DNA of 7,685 nt, from assembly GCA_007121175.1 (NCBI GenBank), contig SKMG01000327.1, positions 1 to 7,685 of the forward strand, written 5' to 3'. Position 1 is the first letter of the stretch; every line of letters starts with the position of its first letter. Of the stretch, positions 1-6,075 are shown one piece after another. Both the position numbers and the translations under genes were made by a program. The DNA is from Trueperaceae bacterium. Lineage in GTDB: Bacteria; Deinococcota; Deinococci; Deinococcales; Trueperaceae. Below the pieces are notes generated by a model. The model was given only the letters and a program-made list of their open reading frames with translations. It did no database searches and was not told the DNA's origin.

Positions 1-127
1 AGACCGCGTAGATGATCGTCACCGCGCGGCGCCTCTCGCCCGTGAACAGACGTGAGCCGAGGAAGAAGGTGCTCGAGTGCGTCTTCGTCACGCGGGTGCA
101 GGCTGCGACGGCCTCGTCGATGCTCAT
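1..127 (-). CDS. crtB: Phytoene/squalene synthase family protein (CrtB-like), N-terminal fragment
   Basis: Only the first 42 codons are present; the gene continues beyond the left edge of the window. The translation from the ATG at 127 contains THSSTFFLGSRLF at residues 16-28, then RRAVTIIYAV at 33-42. This is the usual opening of trans-isoprenyl diphosphate synthases of the phytoene/squalene synthase family, where a HS-x-T-F-Y/F segment precedes RRAVWAxYA. The enzyme condenses two prenyl diphosphates head to head; phytoene synthase makes phytoene from two geranylgeranyl diphosphates, the first committed carotenoid step. The Asp-rich catalytic motifs lie outside the window, so phytoene versus squalene synthase is not resolved. 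The start is well supported by GGGAGGG 6 nt upstream. It lies 90 nt downstream of ispG on the same strand, which fits an isoprenoid/carotenoid operon. Confidence 0.8.
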   Translation of the reverse strand, partial: MSIDEAVAACTRVTKTHSSTFFLGSRLFTGERRRAVTIIYAV

Positions 128-133
128 GCTGCG

Positions 134-140
134 CCCTCCC
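134..140 (-). promoter_or_regulatory. Shine-Dalgarno sequence of the crtB-like gene
   Basis: Read on the minus strand this is GGGAGGG, followed by a 6-nt spacer and ATG. It fixes the start of the edge-truncated gene. It contrasts with the block's first gene (hisN-like), which has no Shine-Dalgarno but a -10 element directly before its start; an internal operon gene with a normal ribosome binding site is what would be expected. Confidence 0.7.
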
Positions 141-174
141 GTTCCTCGCGAGCTTCTCACGCGCCTTCGGCCCT

Positions 175-198
175 AGACGGTGAGCCCGGGCACCGTCT
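175..198 (-). terminator. Hairpin between ispG and crtB (possible attenuator or weak terminator)
   Basis: A perfect 8-bp inverted repeat, AGACGGTG and CACCGTCT, encloses an 8-nt loop that itself contains CCCGGG. It begins about 20 nt past the ispG stop codon in the direction of transcription. No U-run follows on the minus strand, so a classic intrinsic terminator is not supported. It could partly terminate, stabilise the upstream message, or mean nothing. Confidence 0.35.
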
Positions 199-217
199 GG
201 TGGACGGCGACCGGCGC

Positions 218-1501
218 CTAGGGCTCGGTCGTGGGCAGTTCGACGCGGTTCTCGGACCGGCCCAGCCGACCCGACGGCGTGACTCCCCGGCCGAAGCGAG
301 CCTCGACGTACTCGTCGAGCAGGCGGTTGAACTCAGCGACGATGCTGTCGCCCTGCAGCGTGGCGACGAAGGCGCCGTCGCGATACACCGGGGCCTTCGG
401 CGACTCGCCGGTGCCGGGCAGGGAGATCCCGATGTCGGCGTGCTTCGATTCTCCCGGCCCGTTCACGACGCAGCCCATCACGGCGACCCTGAGCGCCTCG
501 ACGCCGGGGTAGCGCTCCTTCCAGCCCGGCATCTGCGCCTTGAGGTAGGCCTGGATGTCGCGCGCCATCTCCTGGAACAGGGTGCTGGTGGTGCGGCCGC
601 AGCCGGGACAGGCGGTGACGCTGGGAGCGAAGCGCCGCAGGTCGAGGGCTTGCAGCACCTCTTGTGCGATCTCCACCTCCCGCTCTCTGGGTGCGCCGGG
701 AGCGGGCGTGAGCGACACCCGGATGGTGTCGCCGATGCCTTCGGCGAGCAGCACCGCCAGCGCCGCCGTCGACGACACGGTCCCCTTGACGCCCATGCCG
801 GCTTCGGTCAGTCCGAGGTGGAGCGGGTAGTCGCAGCGCCCAGCCAGCTGGCGGTTGACCTCCCACAGGTCGCGGGCGTTGGAGACCTTGGCCGAGAGGA
901 CGATGTGGTCGTGCGGCAGACCGCAGCGCTCTGCGAGCTCCGCGGAGTCGAGCGCCGAGCGCAGCATCGCCTCGATCATCACGTCGCGCGCATCTCGCGG
1001 CTCGGCGCGGCGAGCGTTCTCGTCCATGAGCGCGGTGAGCAGCCGCTGGTCGAGCGAGCCCCAGTTGACGCCGATCCGTACCGGCCGCCCGAACTCCTTG
1101 GCGACCTCGATCATGGTCGCGAAGTTCGTGTCGTGACGCCGGCCGACGCCGACGTTGCCCGGGTTGATGCGGTACTTGCCGAGCGCTGCGGCGGCGGCGG
1201 GATGCTCGCGCAGCAGCAGGTGACCGTTGTAGTGGAAGTCGCCGACGAGCGGCGCGTCGACGCCGGCGTCGTCGAGCCGCTCACGGATCTCGGCGACGGC
1301 CGCCGCGGCGCCGGTGTCGTTGACGGTGATGCGCACGATCTCGCTGCCCGCGCGCGCTAGGCGCGCCACCTGCTCGACGGTCGCCGCGACGTCACGCGTA
1401 TCGGTGTTCGTCATCGACTGGACGACGATCGGGTTCGAGCCGCCGATCGGGACGTGGCCGACGTGCGTGACGACCGAGGAGCGGCGGGGGTTGGACTGCA
1501 T
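218..1501 (-). CDS. ispG: 4-hydroxy-3-methylbut-2-enyl diphosphate synthase (IspG/GcpE)
   Basis: This 427-residue cytosolic enzyme converts methylerythritol 2,4-cyclodiphosphate to HMBPP in the MEP isoprenoid pathway, using a 4Fe-4S cluster. The N-terminal TIM-barrel part opens with [26 protein letters not shown] sequence (about residues 14-35) and carries RINPGNVG (111-118). The cluster ligands are visible: Cys298 and Cys301 in CPGCGRT, Cys344 in GCVVNGPGE and Glu351 of the same motif. GISLPGTGE near residues 358-366 is also typical. Length and motifs look complete. The reading frame stays open 133 codons further upstream, but family alignment starts at the ATG at 1501 and the extra part lies antisense-frame over hisN, so I reject the longer form. 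The start is 5 nt after the hisN-like stop, with GAGGA overlapping that stop but only 2 nt from the ATG, so translation is probably coupled to the upstream gene. Confidence 0.96.
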   Translation of the reverse strand: MQSNPRRSSVVTHVGHVPIGGSNPIVVQSMTNTDTRDVAATVEQVARLARAGSEIVRITVNDTGAAAAVAEIRERLDDAGVDAPLVGDFHYNGHLLLREHPAAAAALGKYRINPGNVGVGRRHDTNFATMIEVAKEFGRPVRIGVNWGSLDQRLLTALMDENARRAEPRDARDVMIEAMLRSALDSAELAERCGLPHDHIVLSAKVSNARDLWEVNRQLAGRCDYPLHLGLTEAGMGVKGTVSSTAALAVLLAEGIGDTIRVSLTPAPGAPREREVEIAQEVLQALDLRRFAPSVTACPGCGRTTSTLFQEMARDIQAYLKAQMPGWKERYPGVEALRVAVMGCVVNGPGESKHADIGISLPGTGESPKAPVYRDGAFVATLQGDSIVAEFNRLLDEYVEARFGRGVTPSGRLGRSENRVELPTTEP

Positions 1502-1506
1502 GGTCC

Positions 1507-2427
1507 TCAGTCTACGCGCAGTGGGTCGCGGTCGTCGCCTGCCTGTGCGCCGGAACGGTCTTCGCCGGCCCGGTTGCCGCCGGACTCGTCTTCGCCGGAC
1601 TCGTCTTCGCCGGCCCGGTCGCCGCCGGGGACGGCGTCCGCCCCGGGCCGAGCCTCGTCGCGCAAGGCGAGCAGCGGCGCGAGCGCCGGCCACAATGCGT
1701 CGCTCACCGACACGGCTTCGCCACCGTGGATGGTCTCGCGCCCGTCCCAGGAGCCGAAGCGGCCGCCGGCCTCGCGCAACAGCACCGGGAAGGGCCCCGC
1801 GTCCCAGGGCTTCATCACCGGATCCAGCATGGCGTCGAGGCGCCCGCTCGCGACCAGCGCGTGTCCGTACGCGTCGCACCAGCCCGGCGCGTAGGCGCAC
1901 TCGGCCTGCACGCGGCGCCAGGCCGCAGCTCGTCCGTGCCGCGCGAACGACGCGGCCTCGGTGTAGCCCACGTACGCCGCTCGCAGGTCGGCCGCGCGGC
2001 GGGCGTACACCCGCCGACCGTTCCAGCGGGTGCCTCCGCCGCTCGCGGCCGCCACCGTCTCACCGAGCGCCGGGAAGTGGACGACACCTACCTCCACCCG
2101 GCCGTCGACCTCGAGCCCGAGGAGCACCGCATACAGCGGGACACCGCGGATGAAGGACTTGGTGCCGTCGATCGGATCGAGGTACCACTGGTGCGCCGCA
2201 CCTGGGCGGCTACGTCCGAACTCCTCCCCCACGATCCCGTGTTCGGGGAAGACCGCCTCGAGTCGCTGCCTGAGCAGCGTCTCCGCCTCGCGATCGGCGA
2301 TGGTGACGGGGCTGGCATCGGCCTTCGACTCGACCTCCAGCGGCGTCTGGAAGTGCGTCAGGGTGCGCCGGCCTGCCTCGAAGGCAGCGTCCAGCGCGAC
2401 GTCGAGGTAGCGCGTCCACTCGCTCAC
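1507..2427 (-). CDS. hisN: Inositol monophosphatase-family phosphatase, histidinol-phosphatase (HisN)-like
   Basis: A 306-residue Mg-dependent phosphatase of the IMPase fold. Visible metal and catalytic motifs are ADREAE (44-49), GEEFG (67-71), [12 protein letters not shown] (81-92, Asp84, Asp87, Gly88, Thr89) and KPWDAGP (206-212, Asp209). The stretch [16 protein letters not shown] to GGRFGSWDG (185-229) resembles the HisN subgroup that removes phosphate from L-histidinol phosphate; inositol-1-phosphate, fructose-1,6-bisphosphate or PAP remain possible substrates. The catalytic domain ends near residue 255. An unusual acidic tail follows, with pentapeptide repeats at 264-293. The start is GTG at 2427, chosen because translation there begins just before the first family helix and because a TANNNT -10 lies 7 nt upstream. 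There is no histidine-biosynthesis neighbour here; instead it leads ispG and crtB. Confidence 0.88.
   Translation of the reverse strand: MSEWTRYLDVALDAAFEAGRRTLTHFQTPLEVESKADASPVTIADREAETLLRQRLEAVFPEHGIVGEEFGRSRPGAAHQWYLDPIDGTKSFIRGVPLYAVLLGLEVDGRVEVGVVHFPALGETVAAASGGGTRWNGRRVYARRAADLRAAYVGYTEAASFARHGRAAAWRRVQAECAYAPGWCDAYGHALVASGRLDAMLDPVMKPWDAGPFPVLLREAGGRFGSWDGRETIHGGEAVSVSDALWPALAPLLALRDEARPGADAVPGGDRAGEDESGEDESGGNRAGEDRSGAQAGDDRDPLRVD
1549..1638 (-). repeat. Six degenerate 15-bp tandem repeats in the 3' end of the hisN-like gene
   Basis: The plus-strand unit is GCCGGACTCGTCTTC, present twice exactly at 1579-1608 and in degenerate form at 1549, 1564, 1609 and 1624. The unit length is a multiple of three, so it keeps frame and encodes the pentapeptides [25 protein letters not shown] and EDRSG. 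The result is a Gly/Asp/Glu-rich, presumably disordered acidic tail after the catalytic domain. Slippage or unequal recombination is the likely origin. Copy number may vary among strains. Confidence 0.85.
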
Positions 2428-2434
2428 GCGCGCC

Positions 2435-2443
2435 AGCCTACCA
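2435..2443 (-). promoter_or_regulatory. Extended -10 promoter of the hisN-ispG-crtB block, likely leaderless
   Basis: On the minus strand this reads TGGTAGGCT, an extended -10 (TGn plus TANNNT). It ends 7 nt before the GTG start at 2427, which places the expected transcription start at 2428 or 2427, so the mRNA would have essentially no leader. No Shine-Dalgarno and no TTGACA-like -35 at 16-18 bp is seen. TANNNT directly ahead of start codons is the known signature of leaderless genes in Deinococcus; its use here is inferred. Confidence 0.55.
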
Positions 2444-2501
2444 GGACGTTCGGGTTGCCCTGCCGACGACCGGTGCCCGGCTCAGGCCGCCGCGGCCACG
2501 C

Positions 2502-2510
2502 TGGTAGCAT
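2502..2510 (+). promoter_or_regulatory. Extended -10 promoter of the dGTPase-like gene, likely leaderless
   Basis: TGGTAGCAT fits TGn plus TANNNT and ends 8 nt before the ATG at 2519, so transcription would start about 0-2 nt before the start codon. No convincing -35 or Shine-Dalgarno is present. The CTGGTAG at 2501-2507 is the inverted copy of that at 2438-2444, the promoter of the divergent gene; the two are about 63 bp apart centre to centre. Confidence 0.55.
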
Positions 2511-2518
2511 GTTCGATC

Positions 2519-3667
2519 ATGACCATGACTCGAGCGCGCCTGGAAGCGGCCGAACGCGCCGTGCTCGCGCCTTTCGCCGCCTTCGCCGACGCCAGCCGCG
2601 GGCGCGTCCACGACGAGGGAGAGAGCCGCTACCGCACCGCGTTCCAGAAGGACCGCGACCGCGTCGTCCACACCAGCGCCTTCCGGCGCCTCGAATACAA
2701 GACCCAGGTGTTCGTCAACTATGCCGGCGACTACTACCGCACCAGGCTCACGCACACGCTCGAGGTGACGCAGGTGGCGCGTTCGATCGCGCGGGCGCTC
2801 GGGATCAACGAGGACCTCGCCGAGACCATCGCGCTGGCGCACGACCTCGGCCATCCGCCCTTCGGCCACGCCGGCGAACGCACGCTCAACCGTCTCGCGC
2901 ACACCATCGGCGGCTTCGACCACAACAAGCAGAGCCTGCGTATCGTCACCGAGCTCGAGCACCGTTACGCGGCCTTCCCAGGCCTCAACCTCACCCTCGA
3001 GACGCTCGAGGGCATCATGAAGCACGAGACCGAGTACGATCTGCCCGACGACTCGTGGGCGCCCGACGAGAAGGCGAGCCTCGAGGCGCAGGTGGTCAAC
3101 GCCGCCGACGAGATCGCCTACAACGCCCACGATCTCGACGACGGGCTGCGCTCCGGGCATCTCGACGTACGCGAGGTGGCCCGGGTACCGTTGATCGGCC
3201 GCCTGCTCGACCGGCTCGAGATCGACCCGAACGCCTTCGGCACGCGAGAGCGTTACGTGCTGGTGCGCGAGCTCCTGGGCCTCGTGATCGACGAGATCAT
3301 CGAGCACACCGGCGAGCGCATCGAGGCCGCCGGGGTGCGCGACATCGACGACGTCCGGCATCACCGGGTGACGTTGGTCGGCACCGGGGCCGAGCTCGCG
3401 CTCGAGCTCGCCGAGCTCAAGCGCTTCCTGTACGACAACCTCTACTTCCACCACCGGCTGATACGCATGACCCGCAAGGCCGACCACATCCTCGAGCGGA
3501 TCTTCCTGGCCTACTGCAGCACGCCAGAGATGCTCTCCCCCGACGTGCGCGCGCAGGCCGACGCCTTAGGACTCGAGCGGGCGGTGATCGACTACCTAGC
3601 GGGCATGACCGACCGCTACGCCGGCGACGAGTACGCGCGGCTGTTCGATCCCACCAGCCTGACCTGA
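2519..3667 (+). CDS. dgt: dGTPase-like HD-domain deoxynucleotide triphosphohydrolase
   Basis: This 382-residue cytosolic protein belongs to the dGTPase-like group of HD phosphohydrolases, which cleave dNTPs to the deoxynucleoside and triphosphate and so adjust dNTP pools; the Thermus thermophilus homologue acts on several dNTPs. The metal-binding set is visible: His79 in RLTHTLEV, His108-Asp109 in LAHDLGHPPFGHAGE and Asp197 in NAADEIAYNAHDLDDG. The conserved HTSAFRRLEYKTQVF segment at 51-65 and the C-terminal LYDNLYFHHRLIRMT at 304-318 complete the family pattern. Length fits the shorter type lacking E. coli Dgt insertions. Two ATG codons lie close together (2519 and 2525); the first is preferred because it sits at the expected transcription start of a TANNNT promoter. 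The gene is transcribed alone and converges on the lipoprotein gene. Confidence 0.93.
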   Translation: MTMTRARLEAAERAVLAPFAAFADASRGRVHDEGESRYRTAFQKDRDRVVHTSAFRRLEYKTQVFVNYAGDYYRTRLTHTLEVTQVARSIARALGINEDLAETIALAHDLGHPPFGHAGERTLNRLAHTIGGFDHNKQSLRIVTELEHRYAAFPGLNLTLETLEGIMKHETEYDLPDDSWAPDEKASLEAQVVNAADEIAYNAHDLDDGLRSGHLDVREVARVPLIGRLLDRLEIDPNAFGTRERYVLVRELLGLVIDEIIEHTGERIEAAGVRDIDDVRHHRVTLVGTGAELALELAELKRFLYDNLYFHHRLIRMTRKADHILERIFLAYCSTPEMLSPDVRAQADALGLERAVIDYLAGMTDRYAGDEYARLFDPTSLT

Positions 3668-3691
3668 GGCGCGGGCGTCAGTCGCCGCGCC
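3668..3691. terminator. GC-rich hairpin at the convergent junction
   Basis: Directly after the dGTPase stop, GGCGCGGGCG and CGCCGCGCC form a 9-bp stem with one bulged G and a 5-nt TCAGT loop. Being a palindrome it can form in transcripts from both strands, as expected between converging genes. No run of T follows in either direction, so it is a terminator-like structure rather than a textbook intrinsic terminator. Confidence 0.4.
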
Positions 3692-3741
3692 GCGCGATTA
3701 TCAGTCGCCGCGCCGCGCGGTTGTCAGTCGCCGCGCCGCGC
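3678..3741. repeat. Three tandem 23-bp repeats covering the 3' end of the lipoprotein gene
   Basis: The 18-bp core TCAGTCGCCGCGCCGCGC is identical at 3678-3695, 3701-3718 and 3724-3741. Spacers GATTA and GGTTG complete a 23-bp period for the first two copies. The third copy is the real gene end: on the minus strand it encodes Ala-Arg-Arg-Gly-Asp and the stop codon TGA. The other two copies lie past the stop, so the repeat is a duplication of the gene terminus including its stop. Confidence 0.92.
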
Positions 3742-4797
3742 CACCGCCAGCAGCTCACCGGTCTGCGGATCCCGGAACCAGGCGGCCGAGATGCCGCCGC
3801 GCAGCACCCGGATCACCGTCCATGGGCTGGTGAGCGCCATGGTCGTGAGCGCATCGGGAGGCGGCTCGACCAGCACGATGTCCACGAACAGGTCGCCGCC
3901 CTCGATGGTGACCCCGCGCACGTCGAGCGAGTAGCCGCCGGTAGGCCGCTGACCCATCATCGCGACCAGCACCGTCTCGCGGCGGAAGTCGACGCTCGGC
4001 AGCGGCGGCACCCTGAGGAGGGCGCCGTGGAGCTGGTTCCACAGCGAGCGCAGCTCGGCCTCGTCACGCACCAGCCGGTAGGTCGGCCTGGTGACGTTGA
4101 CCGCCTGCTGACCGCTGGCGATGATCTCCCACTGCACGGTCTGCGGCGCCGGCCGGTAGGCCGCCTCGTCCGCCGCGATGCCGGTCTGCACGTGCAGCGC
4201 GGTGGCCCGGTACTCGGCCAGGCCGTCGACGATCCTTCGCGGTACGGCGTCGCCGACGAGCACGGCCACCGCGAGCGGTTCGCCCAGTGTTTCGAGGTAG
4301 TTCGCGATGGTGTCGGCCTCGACCACCGTCAACTCGCCCAGCCCACGCAGCCGGGCGGTTCGCGGCCGCGGCGTGACCCGCACGTCGAGCCCCGCCGGAT
4401 CGTCCTCGCCGAGCACGAACCAGGCGTTGCCGTCGAAGTACAGCGTCGCGCGCGTGGGGGCAGCGGTGCGCAGCTGCACGTCGGTCGTGAGCGGGATGCG
4501 GCGCACCTCGACCGGCGCCGGCGGCGGCTCGACCTCGGCCTGCGCGAAGCGTTCGCCGTCAACCAGCAGTGCGCCGGTCACGGCGAGCGGCACCCGCGGG
4601 GCGCCGGGCTCAGCGACCTCGAGCGTCACCGTGTCGCCCTCGACCACGAAGCTCCGGGGCTCGCCGTAGAAGTAGCTGATGCGCTGGTCGAGCACGCCCG
4701 TGATGGTGACGTCGTGCAGCTGCGGGGCAGGATCGGGATCGCACGAGACCAGCAACGTGAGCATGACGAGAACTCCTACAGTGACCAGACGGTGCAT
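3724..4797 (-). CDS. Putative lipoprotein with C-terminal PrcB-type domain
   Basis: A 357-residue predicted lipoprotein of unknown function. The signal peptide has a hydrophobic stretch and the lipobox LVSC, with lipidated Cys19 followed by Asp20 (in E. coli an inner-membrane retention signal; relevance here is uncertain). Residues 25-230 are beta-rich and I recognise no family. Residues about 236-340 resemble the PrcB C-terminal domain: SLWNQLHG, then PPLPSVDFRRETVLVAMMGQRPTGGYSLDV (265-293, described by its P-V-D-F and G-x-x-P-T-G-G-Y-S core) and MALTSPWTVIRV at 320-331. PrcB is known from the Treponema dentilisin protease complex, where it is an auxiliary lipoprotein; no protease gene is adjacent here, so a protease link is not supported. 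The ATG start is supported by GAGGAGGA just upstream. The 3' end is part of a tandem repeat. Confidence 0.85.
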   Translation of the reverse strand: MHRLVTVGVLVMLTLLVSCDPDPAPQLHDVTITGVLDQRISYFYGEPRSFVVEGDTVTLEVAEPGAPRVPLAVTGALLVDGERFAQAEVEPPPAPVEVRRIPLTTDVQLRTAAPTRATLYFDGNAWFVLGEDDPAGLDVRVTPRPRTARLRGLGELTVVEADTIANYLETLGEPLAVAVLVGDAVPRRIVDGLAEYRATALHVQTGIAADEAAYRPAPQTVQWEIIASGQQAVNVTRPTYRLVRDEAELRSLWNQLHGALLRVPPLPSVDFRRETVLVAMMGQRPTGGYSLDVRGVTIEGGDLFVDIVLVEPPPDALTTMALTSPWTVIRVLRGGISAAWFRDPQTGELLAVARRGD

Positions 4798-4800
4798 CTA

Positions 4801-4808
4801 TCCTCCTC
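4801..4808 (-). promoter_or_regulatory. Strong Shine-Dalgarno of the lipoprotein gene in a very short leader
   Basis: GAGGAGGA on the minus strand, with AGGAGG ending 4 nt before the ATG at 4797. With the -10 at 4814-4819 the mRNA would begin around 4807, so the leader would be only about 10 nt and consist of little more than the ribosome binding site. Confidence 0.65.
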
Positions 4809-4813
4809 GACCG

Positions 4814-4822
4814 ACGCTACCA
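4814..4822 (-). promoter_or_regulatory. Extended -10 promoter of the lipoprotein gene
   Basis: Minus-strand TGGTAGCGT has the same TGG-TANNNT form as the two promoters at 2435 and 2502. The predicted transcription start at about 4807 falls inside the Shine-Dalgarno region. No clear -35 is visible. Confidence 0.5.
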
Positions 4823-4869
4823 TTCGCAGACTTCGGGGCCGATGAACGGCGCGCTCGAGCGTACGCCGC

Positions 4870-4877
4870 TGTAGACT
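4870..4877 (+). promoter_or_regulatory. TANNNT -10 element of the glycosyltransferase gene, possibly leaderless
   Basis: TGTAGACT contains TAGACT (TANNNT) ending 5 nt before the GTG at 4883, so transcription would begin at or next to the start codon. The TG is directly adjacent to TAGACT instead of one base away, so it is not a canonical extended -10. No Shine-Dalgarno precedes the GTG. Confidence 0.45.
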
Positions 4878-4882
4878 CCGTA

Positions 4883-6016
4883 GTGCCGGAACCCAGGGTC
4901 CTCGTCGTCTCCGCCTCGATCGGCAGCGGTCACGTCGCCGCAGGCCGAGCGCTGGAGTCCGCCCTGCGCACGGCGGGCGCCGAAACGCACCACGTGGACC
5001 TGCTCGACTACACCACGGTGCCGTTCCGGCGCCTGTACCGCCAGGCGTACTTCGACCTGGTGCGGAGCGCACCCGACTTCGTCGATTGGCTCGGGAAGCG
5101 GCTCGATCGCGGTCCCGCCGAGGCGCAGACCCTCCAGGCGCGGCTGCGCGCCCGCCTGGCGCGAGCGCTCAGCTACCACCTGCCGCGGCAGATCGAGCGC
5201 GTGCAACCATCGCTCCTGGTCCACACCCACTTCCTGGGTCCCGAGATCCTCTCCGCCCAGCGGCGCGCTCCGAGCATCCCGCAAGTACAGGTGATCACCG
5301 ACTTCGTTGCGCACGCCCTGTGGCTGCGCTCGAGCGTCCGCCGCTACTACGTCGGCGCCGAGGAGCTCGCCGTCCATCTGCGGGCGTCGGGCGTCGCCCC
5401 CGAGCGGGTGCGGGTGACGGGCATCCCGATCGATGCGCGCTTCGCGGCGCTGCCGAGTAAGGCCGCAGCCCGCGCGCGACTCGAGCTCGACGGCGAGCGC
5501 GACATGCTCTTGTTCATGGCCGGAGGCATGGAGTACAAGACCGTGAGGACGCTGCTCGAACAGCTGCTGCAGCTGCGCTGGCCGCTCCAGGTGGTGCTGG
5601 TCTGTGGCCGCTCGCCGGCGCTGATGGCGCAGCTCCGGCCGCTGGTCGCCGAGGCGCGGGGCTTGGTGCGCGTGCGTCTACTGAGCTTCACCGACGAGGT
5701 GCCCAGCTACATGGCGGCCGCCGACCTGATGGCCGGCAAGCCGGGTGGCCTGACCTCCAGCGAGGCGCTGGCCGCCGGCCTGCCGATGGCGATCGTCCAG
5801 CCCTACCCGCTGCAGGAGGAAGCCAACGCCACCTACCTGCTCGAGGCGGGAGCGGCCGTGCGGATCGAGCCGCTCACCATCTTCGGTTACAAGCTGCAGC
5901 GCTACTTCACCGACCACCAGCGCCGACGCCAGATGGCCGTCGCTGCTCGAGCCCTCGGCCGTCCCTGGGCGGCGCGCGACGTGGTCGACGACCTGCGTGC
6001 GCTTTCGCTGCTATGA
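4883..6016 (+). CDS. Glycosyltransferase, MGDG synthase/UgtP-like (GT28)
   Basis: A 377-residue GT-B glycosyltransferase of the monogalactosyldiacylglycerol synthase / processive diacylglycerol glucosyltransferase type, close in length to Bacillus UgtP (about 380). The N-terminal MGDG-synthase domain opens with VLVVSASIGSGHVAAGRAL (6-24), where the Gly-x-Gly-His loop binds the acceptor side, and continues to VITDFVAHALW (137-147). The C-terminal nucleotide-sugar domain carries FMAGGMEYKT (211-220) and AGKPGGLTSSEALAAGLP (284-301). It likely transfers a sugar to a membrane lipid at the cytoplasmic face; the acceptor and sugar are unknown, and a carotenoid or other prenyl lipid is possible. The frame is open upstream to 4679, but homology starts at about residue 5, and GTG 4883 lies at the end of a TANNNT element, so I choose it. 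Its stop overlaps the next start as ATGA. Confidence 0.88.
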   Translation: MPEPRVLVVSASIGSGHVAAGRALESALRTAGAETHHVDLLDYTTVPFRRLYRQAYFDLVRSAPDFVDWLGKRLDRGPAEAQTLQARLRARLARALSYHLPRQIERVQPSLLVHTHFLGPEILSAQRRAPSIPQVQVITDFVAHALWLRSSVRRYYVGAEELAVHLRASGVAPERVRVTGIPIDARFAALPSKAAARARLELDGERDMLLFMAGGMEYKTVRTLLEQLLQLRWPLQVVLVCGRSPALMAQLRPLVAEARGLVRVRLLSFTDEVPSYMAAADLMAGKPGGLTSSEALAAGLPMAIVQPYPLQEEANATYLLEAGAAVRIEPLTIFGYKLQRYFTDHQRRRQMAVAARALGRPWAARDVVDDLRALSLL

Positions 6017-6075
6017 AGCGCCGTCTCGCGGGTATGAGGCGCGCTCTCGCGGGTATGGGGAGCGGTCTCGACAGC
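6013..6075 (+). repeat. Three degenerate 21-bp repeats at the start of the oxidoreductase gene, each beginning with ATG
   Basis: Units start at 6013, 6034 and 6055. The first two match at 18 of 21 bases and encode MKRRLAG and MRRALAG; the third matches the second at 14 of 21 and encodes MGSGLDS. All are in frame, giving three candidate start codons. The 3' end of the preceding glycosyltransferase gene (about 5999-6012) weakly resembles the same unit, so the repeat may have grown across the junction. Confidence 0.8.

Noticed and set aside
77..1360. A 427-codon plus-strand frame opposite ispG
   Set aside because: It is antisense to a gene with clear Fe-S motifs and has only low-complexity composition, so it is a GC-driven shadow.
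1502..1900. N-terminal extension of IspG by 133 residues
   Set aside because: The extra part is Arg-rich low-complexity sequence overlapping hisN in another frame; family sequences start at the ATG at 1501.
3678..3741. A CRISPR-like array at the 23-bp repeats
   Set aside because: The between-core gaps are only 5 bp, there are no unique spacers, no cas genes, and the third copy is coding sequence.
1726..4845. A 1039-codon open plus-strand frame across hisN, the dGTPase gene and the lipoprotein gene
   Set aside because: The sequence is Arg/Pro/Gly-rich and resembles no protein family, and well-supported genes occupy the same DNA in other frames. Long stop-free shadows are expected at this GC content.
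4842..4874. A 10-codon upstream ORF (ATG at 4842, TAG at 4872) before the glycosyltransferase
   Set aside because: Its stop overlaps the proposed -10 element, so it would not be in the mRNA; it has no ribosome binding site and is probably chance.
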